From Dichetophora obliterata (taxonomy: Eukaryota; Arthropoda; Insecta; Diptera; Sciomyzidae): a stretch of 64,000 nucleotides of DNA. The notes beneath the pieces were generated by a model. The model ran no database searches. It had not been told where the DNA came from and was given only the letters and a program-made list of their open reading frames with translations. The position numbers and the translations under genes were made by a program. The stretch lies in the NCBI GenBank assembly GCA_963920525.1, contig OY986438.1:53331753-53395752 (forward strand). The letters run 5' to 3'. Shown here in pieces: positions 24,891 through 34,652 of the stretch. The stretch's first letter is position 1; each line of letters opens with the position of its first letter.

Positions 24891-25560
24891 TTATATATAT
24901 AACTTATTTAATTTCAAGTTATTGCGACATGAAGTAATTGTTTGAAAATTGTTTCCTTTAGATGACCACTCGGCTGCAATTGACATTCGATCGCCCCAGT
25001 TTTTCGTCAGTTTTGCAAGCATTTCCGGCCTTATTTCGTTGAAAACTCTCGTAATGTTGCCCAATATGCTCAATTTTTGTTGGCTATTTGCAAAGACCAA
25101 TGGCTTTACGTAACCTTACAAGAAATAATCAAGGAACATTAAATCCCACCATCGCGGCGGCCAATAAACAGGTCCACAACGTGATAAAATTCACCAAAGT
25201 CTCTTTCAGCTAATTGATTGTTTCAGTGGCTGTTCTGGCTCGTTGCACCGCATCGCTGGAACCCAGTGCGTATGGAGATCATGTGTGGCAACGTTTGGCA
25301 GCAAGCAGGCCTCAATCATTTCGTAGTCGCGTGGTCTATAGACTGTCACGTTGGCTCCGGCTTCATATTTGATAAAATAAGGACCGATTGTGCCTTATGA
25401 GTGCAATCCGCTCCAAACTGTGACCCGTTGCGGTTGTAAAGACTCCAGTATCTCATTGCTCATAGCTATTAATCGCACCAAATTCGGCAATTCTGTTTAT
25501 TTGCGTACCCATTTAGCCAGAAATGAGCCTTGTACCAAAAGACGATTTTTTTATAAAAAT
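24891..25560 (-). pseudogene. Tc1/mariner-superfamily transposase relic (DDE_3 type)
   Basis: On the minus strand, in three frames, appear fragments in the order of a mariner-superfamily transposase common in insects: AHFWLNGYANKQNCRIWCD near 25520, a middle part near 25400-25250, DFGEFYHVVD near 25190, a GYVKPLVFA segment near 25100, then EIRPEMLAKLTKNWGDRM at about 25040-24985. In intact relatives the first aspartate sits just before the AHFWLNG motif and the last catalytic residue just before a YFLWGYVKSLVY-like stretch. Here several stops and frameshifts intervene and no terminal inverted repeats were found. This is an old relic; the order and wording of the motifs make the family assignment safe. 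Confidence 0.75.
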
Positions 25561-26184
25561 CAGGCGTAAACTCAATTCTTAATACACGAAAACAAAATGT
25601 TTAGAACGGCGCCAAATCGAAAAATTCGGGTCTTTAGTGACACAGCGGTCTGTCTGCATATGTGCAGCTTGTCGTAAAAAGAATATGTTCAATAAAACTT
25701 TGTACCAATGACACAAATAACCGATCGGTTATTTTTAATATGTAATTTCAATATTTGTAGACGTTTCTCAGGTGTATATATTTGCATGATTTAATTTGCA
25801 CCTATTTTCATTAAAAGACATAGTTTCGATAGTATCGTAAGTATAAACATAAAATTCGTTTTTTAACAGTAAGAGAGAAGATTCTGGTTTTTTTATTTAT
25901 ATTTTTCAAAACTATTTTAAAGCTATTAAAACTAGTTCATAACAATAACAAATTTGTTTTGGTTTTTAAAAAGTTTCCGTTTGATATTTTTAGTGATGAA
26001 TTTGTTGTTCTTGTTCACTTTTATGTTGGTTAAAACTAAATGTAATTGAAAGTTATGCTTAATAAATGGAAATAAATATTTCGGAAAAATTTGAATTATT
26101 TATTTTTCCTATAGTAAAGAGCATATAGGTACATTATGTTTATTTTGAAAGTAAGTTCAAATTTAAATATTATTTAACAAAATA
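25561..26184. other. No gene recognised
   Basis: AT-rich spacer without motif-bearing frames or clear repeats. Confidence 0.45.
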
Positions 26185-26904
26185 CAGTGTTTCTCGCTTA
26201 TTACGAACCCATTTAAAACGAACCAATTTCAAAAGTAATCGCTTTAATTTTAATAAACCATGCATTTTTTTGCTTATTACGAATCCGTTTAAATCAAAAA
26301 CTTGTTTATGTTTCGGTTAAAACGAACCCAAAAGTAGCGCTATGAACAAAAAATAATATTTTTGAGCTGGCAACAATGTAACACTGAGTGTTTTATCTTC
26401 CTATGTTCTCGAATCCTGGCATTTCCCTAAGTTTAATGTTTGTTTGTGTGAAGACGTTTTGTAGACGGCAGTTAAAAATTACAAAGTTAGAAAATGAGCG
26501 TAATAGCAGTTGGAAAATAAAGAAAGTGTTTTTCTTTAAAAGAGAAATATGAAATAATAAAACGCTTACAGCAAGGTGCAAAATACTTGAGGTTTTTAAC
26601 TGGCGAGGAAGCATGGTGTAGCGTAAGCTATGTAAGCACTTTTCTTAAGTCGCGCGACACTTCACAAAAAATTCTTGACCACTTTGCTCAAGTGGAAGTT
26701 TATGAAAATGAAACTAATATTGGTTCTAAGCAAACTAAAAAAACTGATTTTTTTAAGAACTAAGTTTTTATATTAAAATATCCCAGCATTTATTTTTAAT
26801 AAATCAACAAATGGTTTTATTCAAGTCTTCATTTAAAGCGAACTTCGCTTAAAACGAACCATTGTGCCCAGTCCCTTGAAGTTCGTTTCAAGCGAAAAGT
26901 ACTG
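26185..26904 (+). mobile_element. Deleted pogo/Tigger-like element, 720 bp
   Basis: The ends CAGTGTTTCTCGCTT and, inverted, CAGTACTTTTCGCTT are bordered by TA (26183-26184 and 26905-26906). Inside both ends an ACGAACC/AAACGAAC motif is repeated, as in subterminal binding sites of pogo-like elements. A remnant of the DNA-binding part of the transposase is kept on the plus strand; the catalytic part is gone. Confidence 0.75.
26515..26765 (+). pseudogene. CENP-B-type helix-turn-helix remnant
   Basis: The plus strand encodes SLKEKYEIIKRLQQGAK followed by a helix-turn-helix-like stretch (SVSYVSTFLKSRDTSQKILD). This matches the pattern of the N-terminal CENP-B domain shared by pogo/Tigger transposases and by domesticated CENP-B and jerky proteins. 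About 75 codons are open. The second DNA-binding helix set and the DDE domain are missing, so it is an internally deleted transposase and not a host CENP-B gene. It lies between the matched inverted repeats, which supports the transposon reading. Confidence 0.65.
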
Positions 26905-26906
26905 TA

Positions 26907-28012
26907 TATTTTTAATATGGAAAAAATATAATACGTATTGTAATATAAATAATTCGAATTTATTATGGTATTTAAAAAATAAATAGAGTTTTCAAAGCAC
27001 AACGCATGCGCAAACATGCGTAGTAGTAATACATACTGGCTCTGTAGCTACACGCATCTGTATTCTATATTGTATTTATCTTGCTGAAAATAAACAAAAC
27101 CAATAAAAAACAACGAAAATGAAAGCAACTAATGTGTATTTATGTACTTATATGTACATTTTACTTATATATTAATAGCAACGACAACAACAAAAGCTGC
27201 ACAACAACAAACGACACGATTGCGAACCAAACCACAACCACAACAACAACCATAACAACATCATATCAGCTACTGAAGCATCTTTTGTAATATATGAATA
27301 TATACGAATATATGAATTTATTTTCTTCTTAAGTTTTGCTGTTTTTTGACTTTATTAAAGAAGTGACAAGATTCAAAGCTAAATATTCGTTTTATTCGTA
27401 CTCTAACTGATATTTTGGCATATATTTGTTCTTTGTAAGATGAATATTAAAGGCTATAAGTATGCAGCAAAGTGTTAACTAAACTCCTTAAATATACTTG
27501 AAAATGACCCCAATACAAACTATTGTATTGCATGTATTGTATTGGGTAAGACGAAATTCTACTTCAAAAATGGCGTCGTTCTGTCAAGGCAGACGTAGGA
27601 TAACCCTATTAGAAAAACTACAGCGACTAAAAAATCGCCCTATTTTAGAATAATTCACGATTTAAGGCAGTGTTCTTGTATAGAGCCCCGAATTCGGTGG
27701 TCGATAAAAAAGAACCAATTAATATATTTAGTATCCATTTTTGTACCAAAAGTTTATTAATATTTAAATAATACAAAAAAAAAGAGTAAAAATTGATTCT
27801 ATTAATGGCTGATGAAGTGGGGGTGCCAAAAAAAGGATACTTCCATATTGACACAATTTCAACCTTTCTAGTCATTTGAAAAAAAAAATGGTTCATTACT
27901 AATAATGTCGCTATAGCCTGAATTAGAAATATAGCGACATGGCCTTTTTTCGCGAAAGGTTGAGTGAATGAATTTTTGAAAAATATTAAAAAACAAAATT
28001 CTTACATAATCC
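26907..28012. other. No gene; CAA-rich stretch and small hairpin
   Basis: Bases 27178-27262 are a degenerate CAA-rich low-complexity run. A short hairpin with arms TGTCGCTATA lies at 27905-27940. No open frame has a recognisable domain. Confidence 0.5.
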
Positions 28013-28014
28013 TA

Positions 28015-29301
28015 TTGGAGGTTGGAATTAATTTTAAAGGTTTTTTTTCGGTTTTTGAGAATTTATTTAGAAACAACGGTACAATGTATATTATTCAAAG
28101 TATTGTCCATCGTTAGCTACAACATTTTCCCATATTTCTGGCAGCATATGGATTCCGCGCCGGAAGAACGATTCGTCTTTTGAGGCAGTCCACGAATCGA
28201 CCCATTTTTTGGTATCCTCGTAAGAAGTGAAGCGCTGCTCAGCCAAGCCATGCGTCATCGATCTGAATAGGTGGTAGTCGGAAGGGGCTATGTCTGGGCT
28301 ATAAGGCGGGTGGGGTAGCACATCCCAATTCAGCGCCTCCAATGTTTCCTTGACGGTTCTTGCAACATGTGGCCGTGCGTTGTCATGTTGAAAACCCACT
28401 TTGTCGTGTCTTTTGGCATATTCCGGCCGTTTACCCTTTAATGCTCGGCTCAATTGCATCAATTGTTGTTGGTAGCGTTCCCCAGTGATGGTTTCGTTAT
28501 GTTTTAGCAGCTCATAGTACACGACACCCTTCTGATCCCACCAAATACACAGCATAAGCTTGGCGCCATGAATATTCGGCTTGGCCCTCGATGTTGATGC
28601 ATGGCCGGGTGGTCCCCACGATTTTTTTCGCTTAGGATTATCGTAATGGGTCCACTTTTCATCGCCAGTGCCAATACGATGCAAAAAACTCTTCCTTTTA
28701 TGCCGTTGAAGCAGTTGTTCGCACATGCAAAATCGCCGTTCAACGTCTCTCGGCTTCAACTGGTACGGCACCCAATTTCCTTGCTTTTGAATCATTCCCA
28801 TGGCCTTCAAGCGTTTGCCGACCGTTGATAAGTCGACTCCCAATGATTCTGACAATTCTTGAAGGGTTTGACACGGGTCTTCATCGAGCAAAGTCTCCAA
28901 TTCCTCATCTTCAAACTTTTTCGGCTGGCCCGGACGCTCTTTGTCTTCCGTATCAAAATCACCACTTTTAAACCGACGGAACCAGTACTCACAAGTAGAA
29001 ATCGATGGAGCATAGTCCCCGTAAGCCTCAGTAAGCGTGCGTTGTGCTTCAACCGCTTTTTTCTTCAAATGGAAGCACAAAAGTAAACCTTCCCGCAAAT
29101 TGCGTTTTGTTTGAACGAAAGTCGACATGTTCACAGAGAAAAAAATATATGTTGTTTACACTTCAGTGGAATGACACATACTGAAAAATGAAGCTTAGAC
29201 AATGTGCTTTGAAATGAATATAGTCACAGGTGTGCCCGATGCGATCTATTGATAGTTACGCCATCTCTTAGAAAACCTTTAAAACTAATTCCAACCCCCA
29301 A
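28015..29301 (-). mobile_element. Intact mariner element, 1287 bp
   Basis: Terminal inverted repeats of about 30 bases, TTGGAGGTTGGAATTA on the left and TTGGGGGTTGGAATTA inverted on the right, are bordered by TA (28013-28014 and 29302-29303). The length and a single uninterrupted transposase gene on the minus strand make it a structurally complete mariner. The arms differ at only a few positions. It is the only undamaged element in the window. Confidence 0.95.
28091..29128 (-). CDS. Mariner transposase, DD34D, full length
   Basis: The protein excises and reinserts its own element at TA sites in the nucleus. I start it at the ATG at 29128 (M-S-T-F-V), giving 345 residues, the usual mariner length; the frame stays open two codons further upstream without an ATG. 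Visible parts: an N-terminal helix-turn-helix (about residues 20-60, ending EYWFRRFKSGDF), a second one (about 85-112, LQELSESLGVDLSTVGKRLK), the WVPYQL linker at 119-124, and catalytic aspartates at 156 (TGDEKW), 249 (QHDNARPH) and 284 (APSDYHLF). These positions match my recollection of Mos1, and 34 residues separate the last two. There are no stops or frameshifts. The subfamily is not assigned; WVPYQL and YSPDIAPSDYHLF are slight variants of the usual signatures. Activity is plausible from sequence but untested. Confidence 0.95.
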   Translation of the reverse strand: MSTFVQTKRNLREGLLLCFHLKKKAVEAQRTLTEAYGDYAPSISTCEYWFRRFKSGDFDTEDKERPGQPKKFEDEELETLLDEDPCQTLQELSESLGVDLSTVGKRLKAMGMIQKQGNWVPYQLKPRDVERRFCMCEQLLQRHKRKSFLHRIGTGDEKWTHYDNPKRKKSWGPPGHASTSRAKPNIHGAKLMLCIWWDQKGVVYYELLKHNETITGERYQQQLMQLSRALKGKRPEYAKRHDKVGFQHDNARPHVARTVKETLEALNWDVLPHPPYSPDIAPSDYHLFRSMTHGLAEQRFTSYEDTKKWVDSWTASKDESFFRRGIHMLPEIWENVVANDGQYFE

Positions 29302-30384
29302 TAGTCCTCCACTCCTACTCTTAGATAACGTTAAAACCAACCCGTACTAATAATAAATTGTCTTCCGTTGAAATGTTAGATTCGACTCATCGACTCATCG
29401 ACTTTTTTAACTTTTAGAAGTCGACTTTTCAACTTTTTTCGACTTTTTTTTAATTACTTTTGTACCGCTTTTGTTGGGAAGTTAAGAAGCAAATGGTTCA
29501 ATATAAAAAATCTTTTTTATTGTTAAAAAGTAAATTAAAACACTTCAGCATATAAATAAAAAAAAATTATTTTATAGAAAATATCGATACCTTACCGCCG
29601 AATTGACGTAAGCGCCAAAAACGTAATTTTAGCTAGCGTAACGCAAAAGAAAGCATGCTAGTAGTGCTCTTATTGGCGTCAATATACCTTCCATGCTCGT
29701 GTATTGATGAGTGCTTCTGTAAGGCCCGTACAAAATTGACTATCTTACGGCATTTGGCACTTTTCAACCCTCGAAGGCTCTACTAAATGGTTGGATGATA
29801 TTAACAATCCCCATTAAGTTTTCACACATATAATTTTGTTCTGATCAACTTACCTTTTTCTGCTCCCCTTGGAGATCTCCTAAGCAATTTAAAGTAAAAT
29901 CCACTTTCAAACAAATTAACCTTAATTAATACTTCTTCAGGAAATAGACTTCCATTATTTTTTAAAGAAATGCGAGTTTTAATTTGCATTCAAAGAAAAC
30001 CTGCTATTGAGGAACTCGGTTCAATAAAAAACGTAATATAATTTTCAATTTTTTTCAGACTCAAGTCAGTAACCCGCTTAGAGCGTCATCATTTCCCTCT
30101 AAATATCAGAATATTTCATTTCGCTGAAGTGTAAGTAATATGCTTTCTTTGTGCTCTAACCATGTCAACCTTTGTGCCAACAAAGCACAATTTGCGGTAT
30201 ATGCTGTTTTTTGTTTTAATTTGAAGTAAAATGCATATGATGAACTTCGATTTCTGTTTTAAGCATGCTCCATTAATAAAAATATGTAAGTACAATCCCA
30301 ACGTTGAAAAGTTACGATTTTGACACTAGCGTTAAAGAAGGGGTTTAAATAGTAATGTGTGAAGTCGTATGAGTTGAGTCGTTA
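29302..30384. other. No gene recognised
   Basis: Spacer between the intact mariner and an old mariner relic. It holds only the possible hAT end motifs near 29385-29450. Confidence 0.4.
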
Positions 30385-30960
30385 TTAGACCAAGTTTCAT
30401 GCCAAACTCAAAAGGAGCTCGCTAAGCCTTGGGAGTGACTCAACAAGCTATTTTAAACCGTCTCAAGGCCATATACATTGAATAGTTACGGGGGAACAAA
30501 ACTGGAGTCACTACAATAACCCAAAGCGGAGGAAATCGTTGCGTTAGCCAGACCATGCATCAACTTTAACGACCTAGCCTAATATTTATTGCAAGATGCT
30601 AAAGCCGTGCATCTGATGGGTTCAGCTCGAAGTGAGCTACTAAGCTACTCCAGCCTAACAAATCCATCTCTAGGGAACGTTTCCAGTGACAATTGATGCA
30701 ATTGAGCTGAGCATTGCAGCTCTAACGCCCCCAAGATATGGCAAAGTAATATTTCAGCACGAAACGGTAAATGTTTCAAAAAAACATCAAGGAAACTATA
30801 GAAGTTAGTGAATGGAATGTCTAACCCTACCTGCCGTGTCACCAGATATTGCTCCTTCCAACTATCACTTATTCTGGTCGATGTCTCATGGCCTGGCATT
30901 TCATTTTTTACGTAGAAGTCAAGAACTGGTTCGATTTAAAAGACTAGGAATTTTTTAACC
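30385..30960 (+). pseudogene. Old mariner transposase relic
   Basis: Two pieces of a mariner transposase are readable on the plus strand. Near 30410-30475 is a second-helix segment equivalent to QTQKELA...GVTQQAILNRLKAI. Near 30835-30935 is the catalytic tail SPDIAPSNYHLFWSMSHGLAF. The catalytic D of the APSDYH box is an asparagine here. The region between is shortened to roughly 370 bases and is out of frame. It is unrelated in age to the intact mariner 1.1 kb away and in the opposite orientation. No terminal repeats were found. Confidence 0.7.
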
Positions 30961-32335
30961 GTAGTCCTACGTTGAGAAAAAATTCATAATTCCACATTGA
31001 AGTGTAGATTTCTACATCCATATACTTTGTGTTGATTTTGAAATGAAATAAAATAATTTTATTATATGTTTAAGTACATAATATATAAATAAAAATAAAT
31101 TCATTTTTTTGCAATGCTTCTTTTTTTGGTCTGGAAGGCTTTTATTACACCGTTTTTTGAGATATTCCAGTTTGCAGTAAAGAAGAAAAAACATGAAGTA
31201 GAAAAAGAAGAAGAAAGAATCCTGTTAACATTAATTTACTAGATATATCTTGCTGCAACATGCATGGTGCAAATCTTCACCTCAACATGAGGAATTAAAG
31301 TTATTAAATATTTAGGAAAAAATGTAATTGAGATACTTAAAGTACATGATTTCGGTTCATAGTTAGCATAAAATAAAAGTCATGTGAGCTGGGATCCCAA
31401 AACTAAAAAGTTTCGGAAGTATTAAAAAATTTAAAAAAAATAGCTTTCCTACACAAACGTGTACATAGCACAGATTCCGTATGGTGCCTAGAAAGATGGG
31501 CAAAAGTCGCAAGTACCGGTGGACAATACTTTAAATAAAATGCATTGTACCAACTTCTCTGAAAAAAACTTTAGAGTTTGTGGTATGACTACTTAATATC
31601 TTTTACTTAACAAACTGACTATTTTAGTACATGCATTAGAAAATGTATCTGTAATGTAATGTAAGCAAGCTAGTTTAAAAATTTTTTATATTTTAATTAT
31701 GAATTATTTAGATTCCAGAAAAGTTGCATAGGATTGTGGTTTTGATACCATTCTGAAAACATCTCCCAATGAGGTTAGCTATGCAGCATATTTGGCTGCT
31801 GCCATTTATAACTATTATGCATTTCGCCCACACCATAATAGGTATGTATTTTTCGACCACTCAACTTTTTCATAAAATTTTTCGACTTTTTAAAGTCGAT
31901 TTAAGATTTCAGTTATTAATCGAAAATAGATTTTTTATTGACTATTTTCGCTTTTATGAAATTTTAGCAATATTTTTGTAGTATTTTACTTCTATTGTAT
32001 AGTGCGTACTACTATACTCCCAAATTATGAATAGTAGTACTACAATTATCAGCAAATTTATAAGCCACATGTTGTCATTTTTATAGACTTTCATCTATTT
32101 TCCAGGGTAGCAGGGTATGAAATAAACACTGCAGTAAAGGGGTAAATATGTATAGGAAAACTTAAGCAATTGCTTTAATGAACTTTGCAATACCTTTTAA
32201 GAATTTGCAATCTAAAATCTAAACACTGCAGTCACTATTTTTCATATTTCAACTACTTATACGTAAATCATAAGTATGGTTTAATATTAAAAAATATGGT
32301 GAACAAAAAAAATATTTAAAATTTTTAAAAGAATT
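30961..32335. other. No gene recognised
   Basis: AT-rich. A cluster of TCGACTTTTT/AAAGTCGA motifs at 31850-31900 resembles the hAT end motifs on either side. Other frames lack motifs. Confidence 0.4.
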
Positions 32336-32339
32336 ATGA

Positions 32340-32805
32340 ATTGGTAAAACAAAAATTATAATAACAATTCACCATTTCGAACACGCAAACAATCGCTGAG
32401 CCCGATATTGTGTACATTTCTGATGAACATACCAATGATGACACTTGGGACTTTTTTGACCGATCCATCAGCAGAGTAACAGAACAGAGTAACACTGCAA
32501 CAGAAGTTGATGGAATTCCTATTCCACTACGCCAATACCTTGCACAACCACCAGAAAATCGTAAATTAAACAAAAATCCATTTTTATTATGGGATACAAT
32601 GAGTTACCTTTCGTGTTGGATATTGCAAAAATAATGTTGACAATAGTAGTTGCAACGTCCGTACCTTGCGAACGCTTGTTCTCGAATGCAGGTATTATCG
32701 CCAAACCAATTACGCAACCACCTTTCACCAAAATATGTCAATATGTTAGTCTTTCTGCGTTCAATTGGAGAGGGCATCAGGTTTGGCAAAAAAAAAAATA
32801 TTAAT
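32340..32805 (+). pseudogene. hAT transposase C-terminal relic
   Basis: On the plus strand, over two frames, are IPLRQYLAQPPENRKLNKNP, FLLW, then ELPFVLDIAKIMLTI and VVATSVPCERLFSNAGIIA. This is the classic hAT dimerisation tail, in which a tryptophan-containing segment precedes the ATSVPCERLFS box. It is a different and better matching family than the hAT copies at 2516 and 8584, close to BED-finger hAT proteins. The frame shifts near 32600 and a diverged last helix follows. Catalytic residues and zinc finger are absent. Some proteins with this tail are domesticated host genes, but the breaks exclude that here. Confidence 0.8.
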
Positions 32806-32898
32806 ATAATTTAAAATATTTAATAATCGTAATATAAGTGAAATTAATTCACTTTTATTTTTTTGCGAAAGTTTTTATTGATGTTCAGGATTACAATA

Positions 32899-33287
32899 GC
32901 TGCATTCCCGTGGCACTAGACACTTAGATCAGATCAAATCTCAGTAAACGTTAAAATCTCAAATCTCATTTGAACGTTAGTTCAAATTTATAACAATTTA
33001 TCACCAGCGTCTTGGAACAGCTGTTTTAAGAACAATAACAAAATAAAACAGCAATACCAAAACGCCCAATGAGCGGTGAAACGTCAAAATACGAAAATGA
33101 ATAGTTACTTAGATTTGCCAACTATCATCGTTTTGATAAAAAATACTTGAAACTTGGCAGCATTTTAAGATCAGAAATAGAGCTAGAAATCGAGCTGGTT
33201 TTAATTTTTGTTTTTGTTTTATGAATAAAATAGAGCCGAGCTAATATATACTAAAACGACCGTGGTCAACGACCACGGGAATGCAGC
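32899..33287. mobile_element. TA-flanked inverted-repeat element, 389 bp
   Basis: The ends GCTGCATTCCCGTGG and the inverted CCACGGGAATGCAGC are bordered by TA (32897-32898 and 33288-33289). The right end carries a small palindrome, CGTGGTCAACGACCACG. The phrase GCTAATATATACTAAAA occurs both just inside (33239) and just outside (33286) the right end, so the end may have been duplicated. There is no coding content. Confidence 0.6.
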
Positions 33288-33300
33288 TAATATATACTAA

Positions 33301-33956
33301 AAAAAGTTAATTAAAAAAATATGTTTGTTTTCAAATATGCATTGAATTGAGGTTAGATCGTTTTTAACTTTTTAAATCTCAGTGTATAAAAAATGATGTA
33401 AGAGATAGTGGAAAAAGTAGAAAAACTGATTTGAATCGATTATTTAGGCAAAAAAATCGACTTCGAAAAAATTGTTCATTGAAAAATTTAAGAGAAAATA
33501 AAAAGTCGGAAATCGATTTTTTATTTGAATCTCCATCCCCACACCATAACTGATGAGCCACCAAGGTAAACGGTTTTCTTTGTGTATATGAGGCTAAGTT
33601 TTTCAATGATGGACATTGAACATGTATTGATCGCTCTAAATTAACAGATTTCAAAATTTTGGATTGTTCTGCGGATGTTCTTAGGCAAACGCCATTAATT
33701 TATAATATTCTCTTAAAAAATTATTAGTTTTTCGTCATTCAATGCTTCTATTCAAGAAACTTCCTGCACTCGTCGGTAGACAGTTTGTGTCGATATTTTA
33801 ATTTATAATCGTCAGTTGTCTCTTGTCAATAGAGTTTATCTTTCTTGACTTTTTGGCGGTATATATATAATAAAATACATATATTAGAAAAGATTTTATT
33901 CATTATTTTACATAGTTGACTATAACAATATTCAATAAATCTTATATATGACATAA
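33301..33956. other. No gene recognised
   Basis: AT-rich spacer; it includes the possible right hAT end near 33440-33541. The minus-strand frame at 33379-33654 has no motif. Confidence 0.4.
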
Positions 33957-34300
33957 CATTGTATCAAGGTTGCCAGCCAAAATTCGGAACAATTCCCACG
34001 AAAATTACTTTTTTCCAAAGTAACATAAATTAAGTACCACCAAAATTCTCATGCTAATACCATGTTCTCACTATCGTAATTTACGGCTCATTCTTAATTT
34101 ATGCATAAATCATGACCAAATTAAGTGATTTCGCCGTGGAAAAACTGTCAATGAAATTACTTCGAAATTAAGTAATTTATCATAAATTACCATTTAAATT
34201 AAGATGCAATCGGTGTCAGCACTAGTTTTTTCGATAAATAATCGAAAAAATCGCATCACAAGCTGTCATTTTTATAAATAACCAAAACTCAAAGTTCACA

Positions 34301-34652
34301 ATGTTGTTCTGTCCGACTTGCGGTAATATTTTAATGGTAGAGGAAGAAACTACAGGTATCGGTTTTCATGCAATACATGTCCTTACATTTGCAACATCAA
34401 TTAAAACATTTCAACGCGTACCTTTCCACGACTAAAGGTGAGTAGTGCTCTAAGTATTTGAGACGAACTATTATTAAGATTCCTGCAATGTTTTAGGAAG
34501 TGGATCATGTTATGGGCGGTGCAGCTGCTTGGGAGAACGTAGATTCAACTGATGCTTATTGTTCGGCTTGTGCTCACAAACAAGCTTATTTTATGCAGAT
34601 GCAAAATCGCTCTGCTGATGAACCTATGATCACATTTTACAAATGCTGTAAT
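34301..34652 (+). pseudogene. POLR3K: POLR3K (RNA polymerase III subunit RPC10) copy, broken
   Basis: RPC10 is the small zinc-ribbon subunit that gives RNA polymerase III its RNA-cleavage and termination activity. The start MLFCPTCGNILMVEEET is in frame from the ATG at 34301. After a one-base shift near 34355, YRFSCNTCPYICNIN continues to an in-frame TAA. A 59-base intron with GT-AG ends (34438-34496) is retained, then VDHVMGGAAAWENVDST runs on. The TFIIS-like C-terminal ribbon keeps its two cysteine pairs (CSAC and KCCN) and the RSADEPM hairpin whose acidic residues serve in cleavage. The last roughly nine residues of the normal protein are missing, and the frame runs on into YRDC. A frameshift, a stop and a lost end make this a pseudogene; retention of the intron argues against simple retrotransposition of mature mRNA. 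Confidence 0.88.
34438..34496 (+). other. Retained 59-base spliceosomal intron
   Basis: The intron interrupts the POLR3K copy at CTAAAG|GTGAGT ... TTTTAG|GAAGTG. Removing it joins the codons for LK to EVDHV, as expected for the protein. Its size is normal for flies. Confidence 0.85.

Larger units (their letters stand above)
29375..33541 (+). mobile_element. Possible eroded hAT element spanning later insertions
   Basis: Near 29385 a TTAGATTCGACTCATCGAC stretch with repeated GTCGACTTTT motifs resembles, inverted, the end near 33541 (GGGGATGGAGATTCAAATA on the opposite strand). A hAT transposase tail lies between at 32340-32805. A third cluster of the same motif at 31850-31900 suggests two overlapping copies instead. 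The target duplication is not identifiable. The outer limits are tentative. Confidence 0.3.

Noticed and set aside
28504..29086. Four open frames of 75-81 codons in other frames of the mariner gene
   Set aside because: They are shadows of the intact transposase frame.
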